22,986 bases of DNA from CAZFQG01 sp964520785 (GTDB lineage Bacteria > Planctomycetota > Planctomycetia > Pirellulales > Thermoguttaceae), in contig CAZFQG010000096.1 in the NCBI GenBank assembly GCA_964520785.1, forward strand, positions 1-22,986, written 5' to 3'. Below the pieces are notes generated by a model. The model was not told where the DNA came from. It ran no database searches and worked only from the letters and a program-made list of their open reading frames with translations. Numbering within the stretch: the first letter of the stretch is position 1; every line of letters begins with the position of its first letter. The translations under genes were made by a program, and so were the position numbers. Positions 8,062 through 14,839 of this stretch are shown here, one piece after another.

Positions 8062-8943
8062 TTATCTCCTATTTATCCGCGCGCCGCTCGTCTTCCACCA
8101 GCGAATGCCGAACCAGGCAACCAGAATTGTCGCCAGACCCACCGCGAATCCAGAGGTAAGCAGCCATTTGTTTGACCAGATCATGTACCAAATGCCGTCG
8201 GTCGCCTCGGGTTTGCCCCAGTTGGCGAAGACCAAAATTCCGACCATGGCGGCGAAATAGGTGGCGGTTTTCCACAGCGGACGGTCCTGTTCCTCTTCCG
8301 GCGCCGCGACGGCGCTCGCCGCCTTTTCGGTTTCTTCCCGCCGGTAAATGAAATGCATTGCCAAGCCGATCACGATACTGAAGCCAACGGCGCCGATCGC
8401 CCGCGCGGCTCCCAGCGAAGGGCCGAGCACCGCGGCCGTGAGCACGATGGCCAAGACGTTGATCGCCGGCCCGGAATAGAGGAAGGCGGCAGCCGGGCCC
8501 AATCCGGCCCCCATCCGCCAGATACCCGCGAACAGCGGCAAAATCGTGCAGGAACAGACCGCCAAAATCGACCCGCTCACCGAGGCGACTCCGTAGGCCA
8601 ACGGCTTCGGCGCGGTGGGCCCGAGGTATTTCATGACGGCGTTTTGGCTGACGAACACCGCGATCGCCCCGGCAATGAAGAACGCCGGGACCAGGCACAG
8701 GAGCACGTGCTCCTGCGCGTACCAGCGTGTCAGCGCCAGGGCCTCGTAGATGGATTGATCGAACCGCTGCCAACCCAGAGGGAGGGCGAACGCGACGAGA
8801 AAAACCAATAGTCCCATCGCCAGCGTCTTCCATTCGCGCTGCAACAGCGAGGGCTCACGGGTTTCGGCCGGGAGTGGGACGGCCGTCTTTTGACGACGCG
8901 TAGTACCGATGACGGTCGTATTTGGGGCAGAGACAGTGGCCAT
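8062..8943 (-). CDS. Inner-membrane permease of the ArsP/YraQ (DUF318) family
   Basis: This 293-residue multi-spanning membrane protein has roughly eight hydrophobic segments. The family signature is visible: a Cys-Ser-Cys motif in AVCSCTILPLFAGIW, followed by GPAAAFLYSGPAINVLA. Family members include ArsP (export of trivalent organoarsenicals) and putative metal-efflux permeases; the substrate here is unknown. Charged residues (YRREETEK, APEEEQDR) make a cytoplasmic-type loop between the two halves. The ATG at 8943 is chosen because the more upstream codons of the open frame run through a promoter/operator region at 9045-9102 and are not family-like. An AAGGGG ribosome binding site lies 10 bases before this ATG and sits inside a small hairpin. 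An alternative start at 9006 has a poor ribosome binding site. Confidence 0.85.
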   Translation of the reverse strand: MATVSAPNTTVIGTTRRQKTAVPLPAETREPSLLQREWKTLAMGLLVFLVAFALPLGWQRFDQSIYEALALTRWYAQEHVLLCLVPAFFIAGAIAVFVSQNAVMKYLGPTAPKPLAYGVASVSGSILAVCSCTILPLFAGIWRMGAGLGPAAAFLYSGPAINVLAIVLTAAVLGPSLGAARAIGAVGFSIVIGLAMHFIYRREETEKAASAVAAPEEEQDRPLWKTATYFAAMVGILVFANWGKPEATDGIWYMIWSNKWLLTSGFAVGLATILVAWFGIRWWKTSGARINRR

Positions 8944-8953
8944 AGGCGGCAAA

Positions 8954-9030
8954 CCCCTTGTTTTAGGGGGTGGGATGAAGTGGTAATGGGATGGCGTCCC
9001 AGGCATGAGTCCTAGGCGTCCCTTAAAACA
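8954..9030 (-). promoter_or_regulatory. Permease mRNA leader with two mutually exclusive pairings over the ribosome binding site
   Basis: A short hairpin, CCCCT-6-AGGGG (8954-8969), encloses the AAGGGG ribosome binding site of the permease. The same right arm (8965-8969) is also needed for a longer-range pairing of 8959-8965 with 9024-9030 (7 bp), continued after one mismatch by 8967-8969 with 9020-9022. The second pairing would leave the ribosome binding site free. This is read from complementarity only; no folding energies were calculated. Confidence 0.35.
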
Positions 9031-9044
9031 CCCTATCGACTCTT

Positions 9045-9102
9045 GCCAACTTGGCCATTTAGCCAAATATGAAAATTGTATCCACTCCGCGTTCGCGGGC
9101 AA
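9045..9102 (-). promoter_or_regulatory. Promoter with overlapping inverted-repeat operator upstream of the permease
   Basis: On the minus strand, TTGCCC (9097-9102) and TACAAT (9075-9080) are 16 bases apart, predicting a start near 9068. Immediately downstream lie three alternating half-sites: GCCAA (9062-9066), TTGGC (9051-9055) and GCCAA (9045-9049), as read on the + strand. The pair 9045-9055 is an 11-base palindrome and the pair 9051-9066 an inverted repeat with a 6-base gap. Placement at about +2 to +24 suits a repressor operator. No regulator gene is visible next to it. Confidence 0.5.
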
Positions 9103-9126
9103 CGTCGTTTTGCGGACGTGGCTCAT

Positions 9127-9617
9127 ACGGCGGGTGGCGCAACTTCACCCGGGTGATTTGCTCATCCGTGCCGGGCATCACCGCGGTTGCGCCGTCCGCC
9201 GCGACACGCTGAGAGTGGCACCGAGCCGGAGGAAGGCCACCGCCGCGCCGAAAACCGTGTAGGCGTATCGGGTTTTTACCGGTTCAAGACCCGGAGGGAA
9301 AGGAAATGTGAGGAAAACTCAATGGGCGCCGGTTCCCGAGACAACTCGCTCGCAATAGTGTTCAAGTCTGCCGTCTACGCTGGACGATTCGATTGTATGG
9401 AACAGCCGGGAGGACTGTCCGTCATTTCTCGAAGTGCGATCCGCGGTCTTCGACCGAACGGACGGGGCGAGATCGAGTTCTCTCGGCATCACGAGACGCG
9501 GGGGAATCCAAACGCCAGGCGAACGACCGGAGGTGTCGTACCCGCCGCGGACGCGTCGCGAAGGGGGCTAGCGCGAGCGCGCCTACTAGGCGACACAACC
9601 GCAGGAGGGAGATTAGG
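9127..9617. other. Non-coding, hairpin-rich segment
   Basis: No open frame here has family features. Several nested inverted repeats can be seen. CGATC (9437-9441) pairs with GATCG (9471-9475), enclosing CGGTC-TTC-GACCG (9444-9456). GTGGC and GCCAC pair around 9215-9245. CGGGT and ACCCG pair around 9268-9292. GTCGC and GCGAC pair around 9557-9593, enclosing another GC-rich stem. The strand is unknown. No match to tmRNA, RNase P RNA, TPP, SAM or cobalamin riboswitches was recognised. It may be a structured RNA or simply decayed GC-rich sequence. Confidence 0.3.
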
Positions 9618-10130
9618 ATGTTCAAGAAGAGAACGCTCGGTCAGGAAATGGCCTTTGGAACGGTACCCGCGTATTGCCGGTACGAGTTGTTCATGGAGCG
9701 CTACCGGTCCGCGGCGGAGATTGCGTGGCCTGAAATTGGTGATCGCGAGATTCGCGCTTTGGACGTAGGAAGCGGTCCCGGCTTGCTAAAGCGTTTTTTC
9801 AATTTCGGCAACCGGATTCAATGGGACGGAATCGAAATGAACGAAAACGATTCAAGATGTTCAATCCGGGGCGCTCACGCTGGATCAGCCGCCGAAGGAC
9901 CCCCGGCCGGCCGGCCATTCATCCGTGGATCGGTAGTTCTTCTTCACCCGTTTCGCGACGTTCATCGGAAACGACCAACAGGTTCGCCACCTTACCACCT
10001 GATCGACTATCGGGCCGGCCAGCCCGAGGAACTGGGCGACCTGTTTGACGTAGTGGCAGGGAACTCGGCCGCGCAGAACATGGCATGCCGGTATTCTACC
10101 ACTCTGCCAAAGGGTCGTCGGTACCGGTGA
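9618..10130 (+). pseudogene. Decayed class I SAM-dependent methyltransferase
   Basis: The ATG at 9618 follows AGGAGGGAG. The N-terminal part reads like a real methyltransferase: about 60 residues, then the SAM-binding motif I ALDVGSGPGLLKRF and a motif II-like WDGIEMNE. After about 9840 this frame loses all family character and runs on as an arginine- and proline-rich shadow to 10130. A different + frame then shows FFFTRFATFIGNDQQV (around 9940-9985), which resembles the motif IV region (typically VLFxHxxEHIxND), but with stop codons on both sides. This points to one or more frameshifts and loss of the C-terminal part. Sequencing error could explain one shift but not the stops. The 170-residue frame might still be translated but should not fold as a complete enzyme. 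Confidence 0.5.
10050..10120 (-). pseudogene. tRNA-Gly(GCC)-like remnant
   Basis: On the minus strand, AGTGGTAGAATACC is followed by TGCC at exactly the offset it has in tRNA-Gly(GCC). GAGTTC follows within one base of the expected T-arm position. The acceptor, D and anticodon stems do not pair and no CCA end is seen, so this is not a working tRNA. TGGCAG (10054-10059) and CTGCCA (10104-10109) form an inverted repeat around it. It could be a degenerate tRNA fragment or chance similarity. Confidence 0.2.
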
Positions 10131-10206
10131 TGCCCCGTTTGTTTCGCCAAAACCCACCCGGACCACTGGGGGTCACATCGCCGACCACCCTCTTGTCGGG
10201 GGGCAA

Positions 10207-10234
10207 TTGACAGGCGGGTTTCGCGTGGTAGGAT
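10207..10234 (+). promoter_or_regulatory. Promoter of thiC
   Basis: TTGACA (10207-10212) matches the -35 consensus fully and TAGGAT (10229-10234) matches the -10 at four of six bases, with 16 bases between. The predicted start is near 10241. The -10 box overlaps the ATG at 10233, so that ATG cannot be the translation start of this transcript. No TPP riboswitch elements were found in the roughly 37-base leader. Confidence 0.7.
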
Positions 10235-10246
10235 GAACTTTTTTCA

Positions 10247-10269
10247 TTGGGTGGAAACGCCCCAAGGAG
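10247..10269 (+). promoter_or_regulatory. GNRA-type hairpin abutting the thiC ribosome binding site
   Basis: TTGGGTG, GAAA, CGCCC(C)AA at 10247-10265 can form a seven-pair stem with one G-U pair, one bulged C and a GAAA tetraloop. Its last two bases are the first two of the AAGGAG ribosome binding site (10264-10269), which lies 8 bases before the TTG start at 10278. The hairpin could tune ribosome access. Confidence 0.45.
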
Positions 10270-10277
10270 TCGTTTTC

Positions 10278-11570
10278 TTGGCAACGCAAATCGAGCAAGC
10301 GCGCCAGGGGGTCATCACGGCCGAAATGGAGTACGTGGCGGCGCAGGAGTTCTTGTCGCCGGAATGCGTCCGCGACGAGGTCGCTCGCGGTCGGCTCGTG
10401 ATTCCCGCCAATCGAAATCACCTCGCGAAGCGGCTGAAGCCGATCGGGATCGGCGTCGCGACACGGACGAAGATCAACGCCAATATCGGCAATTCGCCGA
10501 TTTCCAGCGATACGGCGTGCGAACTGGCGAAGCTCCGCTGTGCCGTCGCCCACGGGTCGGATACCGTCATGGACCTGTCGACCGGAGCGAATATCGACGA
10601 AACGCGGCAACGGATCATCGACGAGTCGGAGGTTCCGGTGGGGACCGTGCCGATCTATCAGGCGATCGAGGAGGTGGAGAACGTCGAGGACATGACGCAG
10701 GAGGGGTTCCTTCAGGTCGTCCAGACGCAGGCGCGGCAGGGGGTCGATTACATGACGGTCCATTGCGCGCTGCTGCGCGGCCACGTTCCCCTGACGAAAA
10801 AGCGGAAGACCGGCATCGTCAGCCGCGGCGGTTCGCTCGTCGCGAAGTGGATGAAGGCGCACGGCAGGGAGAACCCCTTCTACGAGCGGTTCGACGACCT
10901 CTGCGACATCCTGCGCGAGTACGACGTGACCTGGAGCCTGGGGGACGGGTTGCGGCCCGGCTGTCTGGCGGACGCCTCGGACGAGGCCCAGTTCGCGGAA
11001 CTGAGCGTGATGGGGGAACTGACGAAACGGGCCTGGGACCGGGGCTGCCAGGTGATGATCGAAGGGCCGGGGCACGTGCCGATGAATCAGATCGAGGAGA
11101 ATATCCGCAAGCAGCAAGAGTGGTGCCACGAAGCGCCGTTTTATCTGCTGGGCCCCATCGTGACCGACATCGCCCCGGGCTACGACCACATCACCAGCGC
11201 CATCGGCGCGGCGATGGCCGCGTGGTACGGCGCGGCGATGCTCTGCTATGTCACGCCGAAGGAACACCTGGGTCTGCCGAATGCCGAGGACGTCCACCAA
11301 GGGGTGATCGCCTACAAGATCGCCGCCCACGCCGCCGACGTCGCCAGGGGCCGCGCCCACGCGCGCGACCGGGACGACGCGATCAGCGAAGCGCGGTACC
11401 GGTTCGATTGGGAGGAACAATTCCGCCTGGCCCTCGACGGCGAAACCGCGCGGAAGATGCGCGAAGAATCGATTTCCGAAGAAGCCCGAGGGCAGGGAGA
11501 CTATTGCAGCATGTGCGGGCGGAAGTTCTGTTCCATGCGGACCAGCCGCGAGGTGCATGAAACGGAGTAA
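10278..11570 (+). CDS. thiC: Phosphomethylpyrimidine synthase ThiC
   Basis: ThiC is a radical-SAM [4Fe-4S] enzyme that rearranges aminoimidazole ribotide to HMP phosphate for thiamine synthesis. This copy has 430 residues, within the short-form range that lacks the extra N-terminal domain. Visible landmarks: NANIGNSP, MDLSTGANI, the YMTVHCALLR stretch, SRGGSL, SLGDGLRPGC, EGPGHVPMNQI, DIAPGYDHI, and the C-terminal cluster motif CxxCxxxxC with C410, C413 and C418. The TTG at 10278 is chosen over an in-frame ATG at 10233 for three reasons: AAGGAG lies 8 bases upstream, the protein then starts as MATQIEQAR, and the ATG sits inside the promoter. No other thiamine gene is next to it. Confidence 0.96.
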   Translation: MATQIEQARQGVITAEMEYVAAQEFLSPECVRDEVARGRLVIPANRNHLAKRLKPIGIGVATRTKINANIGNSPISSDTACELAKLRCAVAHGSDTVMDLSTGANIDETRQRIIDESEVPVGTVPIYQAIEEVENVEDMTQEGFLQVVQTQARQGVDYMTVHCALLRGHVPLTKKRKTGIVSRGGSLVAKWMKAHGRENPFYERFDDLCDILREYDVTWSLGDGLRPGCLADASDEAQFAELSVMGELTKRAWDRGCQVMIEGPGHVPMNQIEENIRKQQEWCHEAPFYLLGPIVTDIAPGYDHITSAIGAAMAAWYGAAMLCYVTPKEHLGLPNAEDVHQGVIAYKIAAHAADVARGRAHARDRDDAISEARYRFDWEEQFRLALDGETARKMREESISEEARGQGDYCSMCGRKFCSMRTSREVHETE

Positions 11571-11585
11571 CCCCTTCAGAGCTTC

Positions 11586-11603
11586 ACCGCGCTACGCGGT
11601 CTT
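11586..11603 (+). terminator. Short hairpin after thiC, possible weak terminator
   Basis: ACCGCG-CTA-CGCGGT (11586-11600) is a perfect 6-bp stem with a 3-base loop, 16 bases after the thiC stop, followed by CTTTGG. The T-tract is short, so read-through into the next gene (start at 11624) is likely. Confidence 0.4.
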
Positions 11604-11623
11604 TGGCGCATGAGAGAATGATC

Positions 11624-12925
11624 ATGAATACACGTTTCTCCTCCTTGGCCGTATTTGCGTTTCTGATTGGACCGTTATCCGCCACCGAGGTGCCGCCGGG
11701 GTGGGAGACGCGGTCGGTTCGGGAGGAGGTCCGGCCGGAGTTTTCTTTCCTGGGCGAGGGCGGCCCGGATGGGACCGGGGGGTTGGTGATTTGCTGCACA
11801 GGCGGAGAAGAGCAGATCGGATGCTGGAAAAAGGAGTTCCCCGTCGCCGGGGGCAAGTGGTACCGGTTTTCGGCGCGGCGAAAGACGACCGGCGTCGCGT
11901 ACCCCGTCCGGAGTGCCCCGGCGCGGCTGATTTGGATGAACGCCGGGAAGCGGATGGTACGGGGCGAGGAGGACGTGCGATGGCCGGACTATCCGCCGGA
12001 TCGAACGACCGACGAGACCGGTTGGACCGAAGTGTCCGCTGTCTACCAAGCCCCGGAACAGGCCACCCAGGTGATGGTCGAACTCTACCTCCAGTGGGCT
12101 CCCGGGGGACGGGTCGAGTGGAGCCTTCCGCGGCTGGAGGAGCGCGATCCGCCCGAGCCGCGTTTGGTTCGCCTCGCGGGGGTCCACTACACGCCGAGTG
12201 GGGGCAAGACCCGCGAGGAGAACCTCCGCCAGTTCGCCGCGCCGGTGGCGAAGGCGGCGGAAGCGGGGGCGGACCTCGTCTGCCTTGGGGAGGCGATTAC
12301 CTATGTCGGCACCGGGATGTCCGCCGCGGAGGCCGCCGAACCGATCCCGGGTCCTTCCACCGAGTTTCTCGCCGATCTCGCGAAGACGCACCGGGTACAT
12401 CTCGTCGCGGGGCTCTACGAACGGGTCGACAAGACAATCTACAACACGGCCGTCCTGCTGGGTGCGGATGGGCGTCTTCTCGGCAAATACCGCAAGTTGT
12501 GCCTTCCACGCGAGGAAGTGGAAGGAGGAATGGCGCCGGGGAGCGAATACCCAGTCTTTAAGACGGGATTGGGCACGATCGGCCTGATGGTCTGTTGGGA
12601 CGTCCACTTCCCCGAGGTGGCGCGGGGCCTTGGGCTGCGCGGGGCGGAGATCATCGCGATGCCGATCTGGGGCGGCAACCCGACGCTGGCCGCGGCGAGA
12701 GCGATCGAGAATCAGTGCTTCCTCGTGACGTCGACCTATTCCAGCGGAGAGAAGCAGATGAAGACCGGCGTTCTCGACCCGAGAGGCGAATGGCTCGCGA
12801 CGGCAAAGGAACAGGGCGAGATCGCCATTGCCGAGGTCGATCTGAACAAGACCTACTACTGGAGATTTCTGGGCGATTTTCGCAATCGCGTCTGGAGGGA
12901 ACGCCCCGTCGGCGGATTCGAGTAG
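11624..12925 (+). CDS. Secreted carbon-nitrogen hydrolase with an N-terminal accessory domain
   Basis: This 433-residue protein starts with a signal peptide (about 1-20, ending LSA) and continues with about 150 residues lacking nitrilase motifs (about 22-175). That part resembles a beta-sandwich or carbohydrate-binding-like module (CWKKEFPVAGGKWYRF, then a VMVELYLQW strand). The C-terminal half is a nitrilase-fold domain with the full catalytic triad: E223 in CLGEAIT, K291 in KYRKLCLP and C324 in MVCWDVHFPE. Such enzymes hydrolyse amides or nitriles; most relatives are cytoplasmic, so export is notable. The ATG at 11624 is used because GAGAGAA precedes it and the signal peptide then starts MNTRF. 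An ATG 6 bases earlier is equally in frame. The substrate is unknown. Confidence 0.88.
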   Translation: MNTRFSSLAVFAFLIGPLSATEVPPGWETRSVREEVRPEFSFLGEGGPDGTGGLVICCTGGEEQIGCWKKEFPVAGGKWYRFSARRKTTGVAYPVRSAPARLIWMNAGKRMVRGEEDVRWPDYPPDRTTDETGWTEVSAVYQAPEQATQVMVELYLQWAPGGRVEWSLPRLEERDPPEPRLVRLAGVHYTPSGGKTREENLRQFAAPVAKAAEAGADLVCLGEAITYVGTGMSAAEAAEPIPGPSTEFLADLAKTHRVHLVAGLYERVDKTIYNTAVLLGADGRLLGKYRKLCLPREEVEGGMAPGSEYPVFKTGLGTIGLMVCWDVHFPEVARGLGLRGAEIIAMPIWGGNPTLAAARAIENQCFLVTSTYSSGEKQMKTGVLDPRGEWLATAKEQGEIAIAEVDLNKTYYWRFLGDFRNRVWRERPVGGFE

Positions 12926-12938
12926 GCATGAGAACGGC

Positions 12939-12990
12939 TCGAGAAAAATCGCTCGGACGGGGCCGCCGACATCGTCTTTCGGTTTCTCGA
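12939..12990 (+). other. Long-armed inverted repeat after the nitrilase-fold gene
   Basis: TCGAGAAA (12939-12946) and TTTCTCGA (12983-12990) are perfectly complementary, with an inner GACG/CGTC stem. The repeat starts 14 bases after the stop codon. No T-tract follows on either strand, so it is a 3' mRNA structure or non-canonical terminator candidate. It lies in the 332-base gap 12926-13257, which also holds a second hairpin (13117-13141) and a promoter, but no gene. Confidence 0.4.
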
Positions 12991-13116
12991 CCCTTCCTGA
13001 GCGGATCGTCACCGACCTGAAGAACCGGTAAATGAATAACCTTCCTAATCCAAGTGGCGAGACCGAGGGGAGTCGCGAAAAACGACCCGGCAGGTCACGA
13101 AGTCTTTTCTTTCCGG

Positions 13117-13141
13117 GGGTTCTCGGGAGCGGCCGAGACCC
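13117..13141 (+). other. Hairpin just upstream of a promoter
   Basis: GGGT-t-CTCGG and CCGAG-ACCC pair over nine positions with one bulged T and a 6-base loop. It ends 16 bases before the -35 box at 13158. It could end upstream transcription or serve as a protein-binding inverted repeat. Confidence 0.35.
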
Positions 13142-13157
13142 GGAGCGATCGGAGCGC

Positions 13158-13186
13158 TTGACCGTCCCGTGCGCGTTGTATACATT
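13158..13186 (+). promoter_or_regulatory. Promoter of the first ceramidase-fold gene
   Basis: TTGACC (13158-13163) and TACATT (13181-13186) are 17 bases apart, with 5/6 and 4/6 consensus matches, in an AT-rich island (ATACATTAAAAATC) that stands out from the GC-rich surroundings. The predicted start is near 13193, giving a leader of about 65 bases. Confidence 0.6.
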
Positions 13187-13257
13187 AAAAATCTATCGGA
13201 ACGTAGTACCCACGAGGATTGGCACAACCACGAATCTGACTTACGGGAGAACCTACC

Positions 13258-14655
13258 ATGAAGTCATCCTTCCTTCCATCACTCCGGCGATGTTTAGTTC
13301 TGGTCCTGTTTCTGACGGCAACCTCGTTCGCGGTGGACGAGGCGAGGAAGGAGTCCGCTCCGTATCCTTGGAAAGCCGGCGTCGCTTCCGTCCGCATCAC
13401 GCCGGAAGAGCCGATATGGATGGCCGGGTATGCCTCTCGTGACAAGCCGTCCGAGGGGGTCAGGCAGGACCTGTACGCCAAGGCCCTGGCAATCGAGGAT
13501 GGCGAAGGGGGAAAGCTCGTGATCCTCGCGCTCGATCTGATCAGCATGCCCGACGATCTGCACGAGGTTCTCTCCAAGAAGCTTCGGGAAGAATACGACA
13601 TTCCCCGCGAGAGGTTGCTGATCAATGCCTCTCATACGCACAGCGGCCCGGAAATCCGTGTCTCGAAGGCGAGGCACTACGAGGTGGACGAAGAAAGAAT
13701 CGAGACCTGCGTTCGTTATTACGAAAAGCTCAGAGATGAACTGCTGCCGAATATCCTCGATGAAGCGCTGGCGCATGGAAAGCCGGCCAGCCTGGCCTAT
13801 TCCTACGCCCGATGCGGTTTCGCCATGAACCGCCGCACCCCCACGGAACGAGGTTACATCAACCATCCTTACCCGGACGGTCCGGTCGATCATGATGTTC
13901 CCGTTCTCAAGATAACCTCCGAGGACGGCAAGCTCGTGGCCGTGCTGTTCGGGTACGCCTGCCATAATACCACGCTGGGGTTCTATGAAATCTGCGGAGA
14001 TTACGCGGGCTATGCGCAGGCTTATATCGAGGAGGCGCATCCCGAAGCGAAGGCGTTGTTCATCACCGGTTGCGGGGGCGATCAAAACCCCTACCCACGA
14101 AGGACGTGGGCCCTGGCGGAACAACACGGCCGGGCGCTGGCCAACGCGGTCGAGACGGCGCTGCAAACCAATTTCAAGCCGGTTTCGGGCCCAATCCGCG
14201 CATCACTCGTGGACGTGGAACTGGAGTTCGCGGGTGCTCCCTCGAAGGAAAAACTCGAAAAGGACGCCCAATCGTCGGACAAGTACACGCGGAATCACGC
14301 GCAAGCACTGTTGACTGAGATCGAAGAAAAAGGCGCTATCGACCTGACGCTCGATACGGTAGTTCAGGCAGTCGCGTTCGGGGACTCACTTCTGCTGTTG
14401 GCGCTTCCCGGTGAAACGGTGATAGACTATGCACTGCGGTTCAAGGAGGAATTCACCGGAATGCCGGTCTGGGTGGCCGGATACAGCAACAACATGTTCG
14501 GCTACCTGCCATCGTTGCGGGTTCTGAAGGAGGGCGGGTACGAGGCGGGCGGGGCATTCCGTTACGGTAGTAATAAGCCGGGAGCCTTCGCCGAGAACGT
14601 CGAGGATCGGATCGTCGAGGGAGTCCATGAGGCGGTGAAGGCCGTAACGCGGTAA
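13258..14655 (+). CDS. Secreted neutral/alkaline ceramidase-fold protein, copy 1
   Basis: This 465-residue protein has an N-terminal signal peptide (about 1-25) and resembles the N-terminal catalytic domain of neutral ceramidases. Zinc-ligand motifs are visible: HTHSGP (H126, H128) and GYACHNTTL (H236). In known ceramidases the nucleophile Ser lies in a GDxSPN motif; here the equivalent stretch is GGDQNP (273-278), so that Ser appears replaced by Asn. True ceramide hydrolysis is therefore doubtful. Known enzymes also have a C-terminal immunoglobulin-like domain, absent here. The start is supported by GGGAGAA 8 bases upstream of the ATG. A tandem paralogue follows 184 bases downstream. It is probably periplasmic or secreted, with unknown substrate. 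Confidence 0.85.
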   Translation: MKSSFLPSLRRCLVLVLFLTATSFAVDEARKESAPYPWKAGVASVRITPEEPIWMAGYASRDKPSEGVRQDLYAKALAIEDGEGGKLVILALDLISMPDDLHEVLSKKLREEYDIPRERLLINASHTHSGPEIRVSKARHYEVDEERIETCVRYYEKLRDELLPNILDEALAHGKPASLAYSYARCGFAMNRRTPTERGYINHPYPDGPVDHDVPVLKITSEDGKLVAVLFGYACHNTTLGFYEICGDYAGYAQAYIEEAHPEAKALFITGCGGDQNPYPRRTWALAEQHGRALANAVETALQTNFKPVSGPIRASLVDVELEFAGAPSKEKLEKDAQSSDKYTRNHAQALLTEIEEKGAIDLTLDTVVQAVAFGDSLLLLALPGETVIDYALRFKEEFTGMPVWVAGYSNNMFGYLPSLRVLKEGGYEAGGAFRYGSNKPGAFAENVEDRIVEGVHEAVKAVTR

Positions 14656-14660
14656 GTGCC

Positions 14661-14688
14661 GGCCCATCGCGTCCGCGCGCGTGGGGCC
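14661..14688 (+). other. GC-rich hairpin after ceramidase-fold copy 1
   Basis: GGCCC (14661-14665) and GGGCC (14684-14688) enclose a CGCG-TCCG-CGCG stem, starting 5 bases after the stop codon. No T-tract follows. It is probably a 3' mRNA structure; a weak terminator is possible. Confidence 0.35.
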
Positions 14689-14783
14689 CTCCGATGCCTC
14701 CCGCCGTTCGCGGCGTGCGCGTTCCAGGGGATGTTCGTTCGACGAAGCCGTCTTACGGCGGCACTACAGGCGGAGCACTTGTC

Positions 14784-14792
14784 TGCTATAAT
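14784..14792 (+). promoter_or_regulatory. Extended -10 promoter of ceramidase-fold copy 2
   Basis: TG-C-TATAAT is a perfect extended -10 element with a perfect -10 box (14787-14792). No good -35 is seen, as expected of extended -10 promoters. The predicted start is near 14799, about 40 bases before the ATG at 14840. Confidence 0.6.
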
Positions 14793-14839
14793 GCAGGTAC
14801 TCTCCCATTTTAGTCCTACCTACATGAAGGAGTCGTCCA

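Noticed and set aside
8944..9126. 61-codon N-terminal extension of the permease
   Set aside because: It runs through a well-formed promoter and inverted-repeat operator and has no family-like sequence.
9180..9260. CTGAGA sequence suggesting a TPP riboswitch
   Set aside because: The second conserved half (ACCTGATC-type) is missing, and it is about 1 kb from thiC with other features between.
10233..10277. Upstream ATG start for thiC
   Set aside because: The ATG lies inside the -10 box, and the TTG at 10278 has a proper ribosome binding site and a family-like N-terminus.
10173..11558. 461-codon minus-strand open frame
   Set aside because: It lies opposite thiC, whose protein is recognised across its full length. 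The antisense product has no recognisable motif.
11675..13012. 445-codon minus-strand open frame
   Set aside because: It is antisense to the nitrilase-fold gene, whose catalytic triad and signal peptide are clear.
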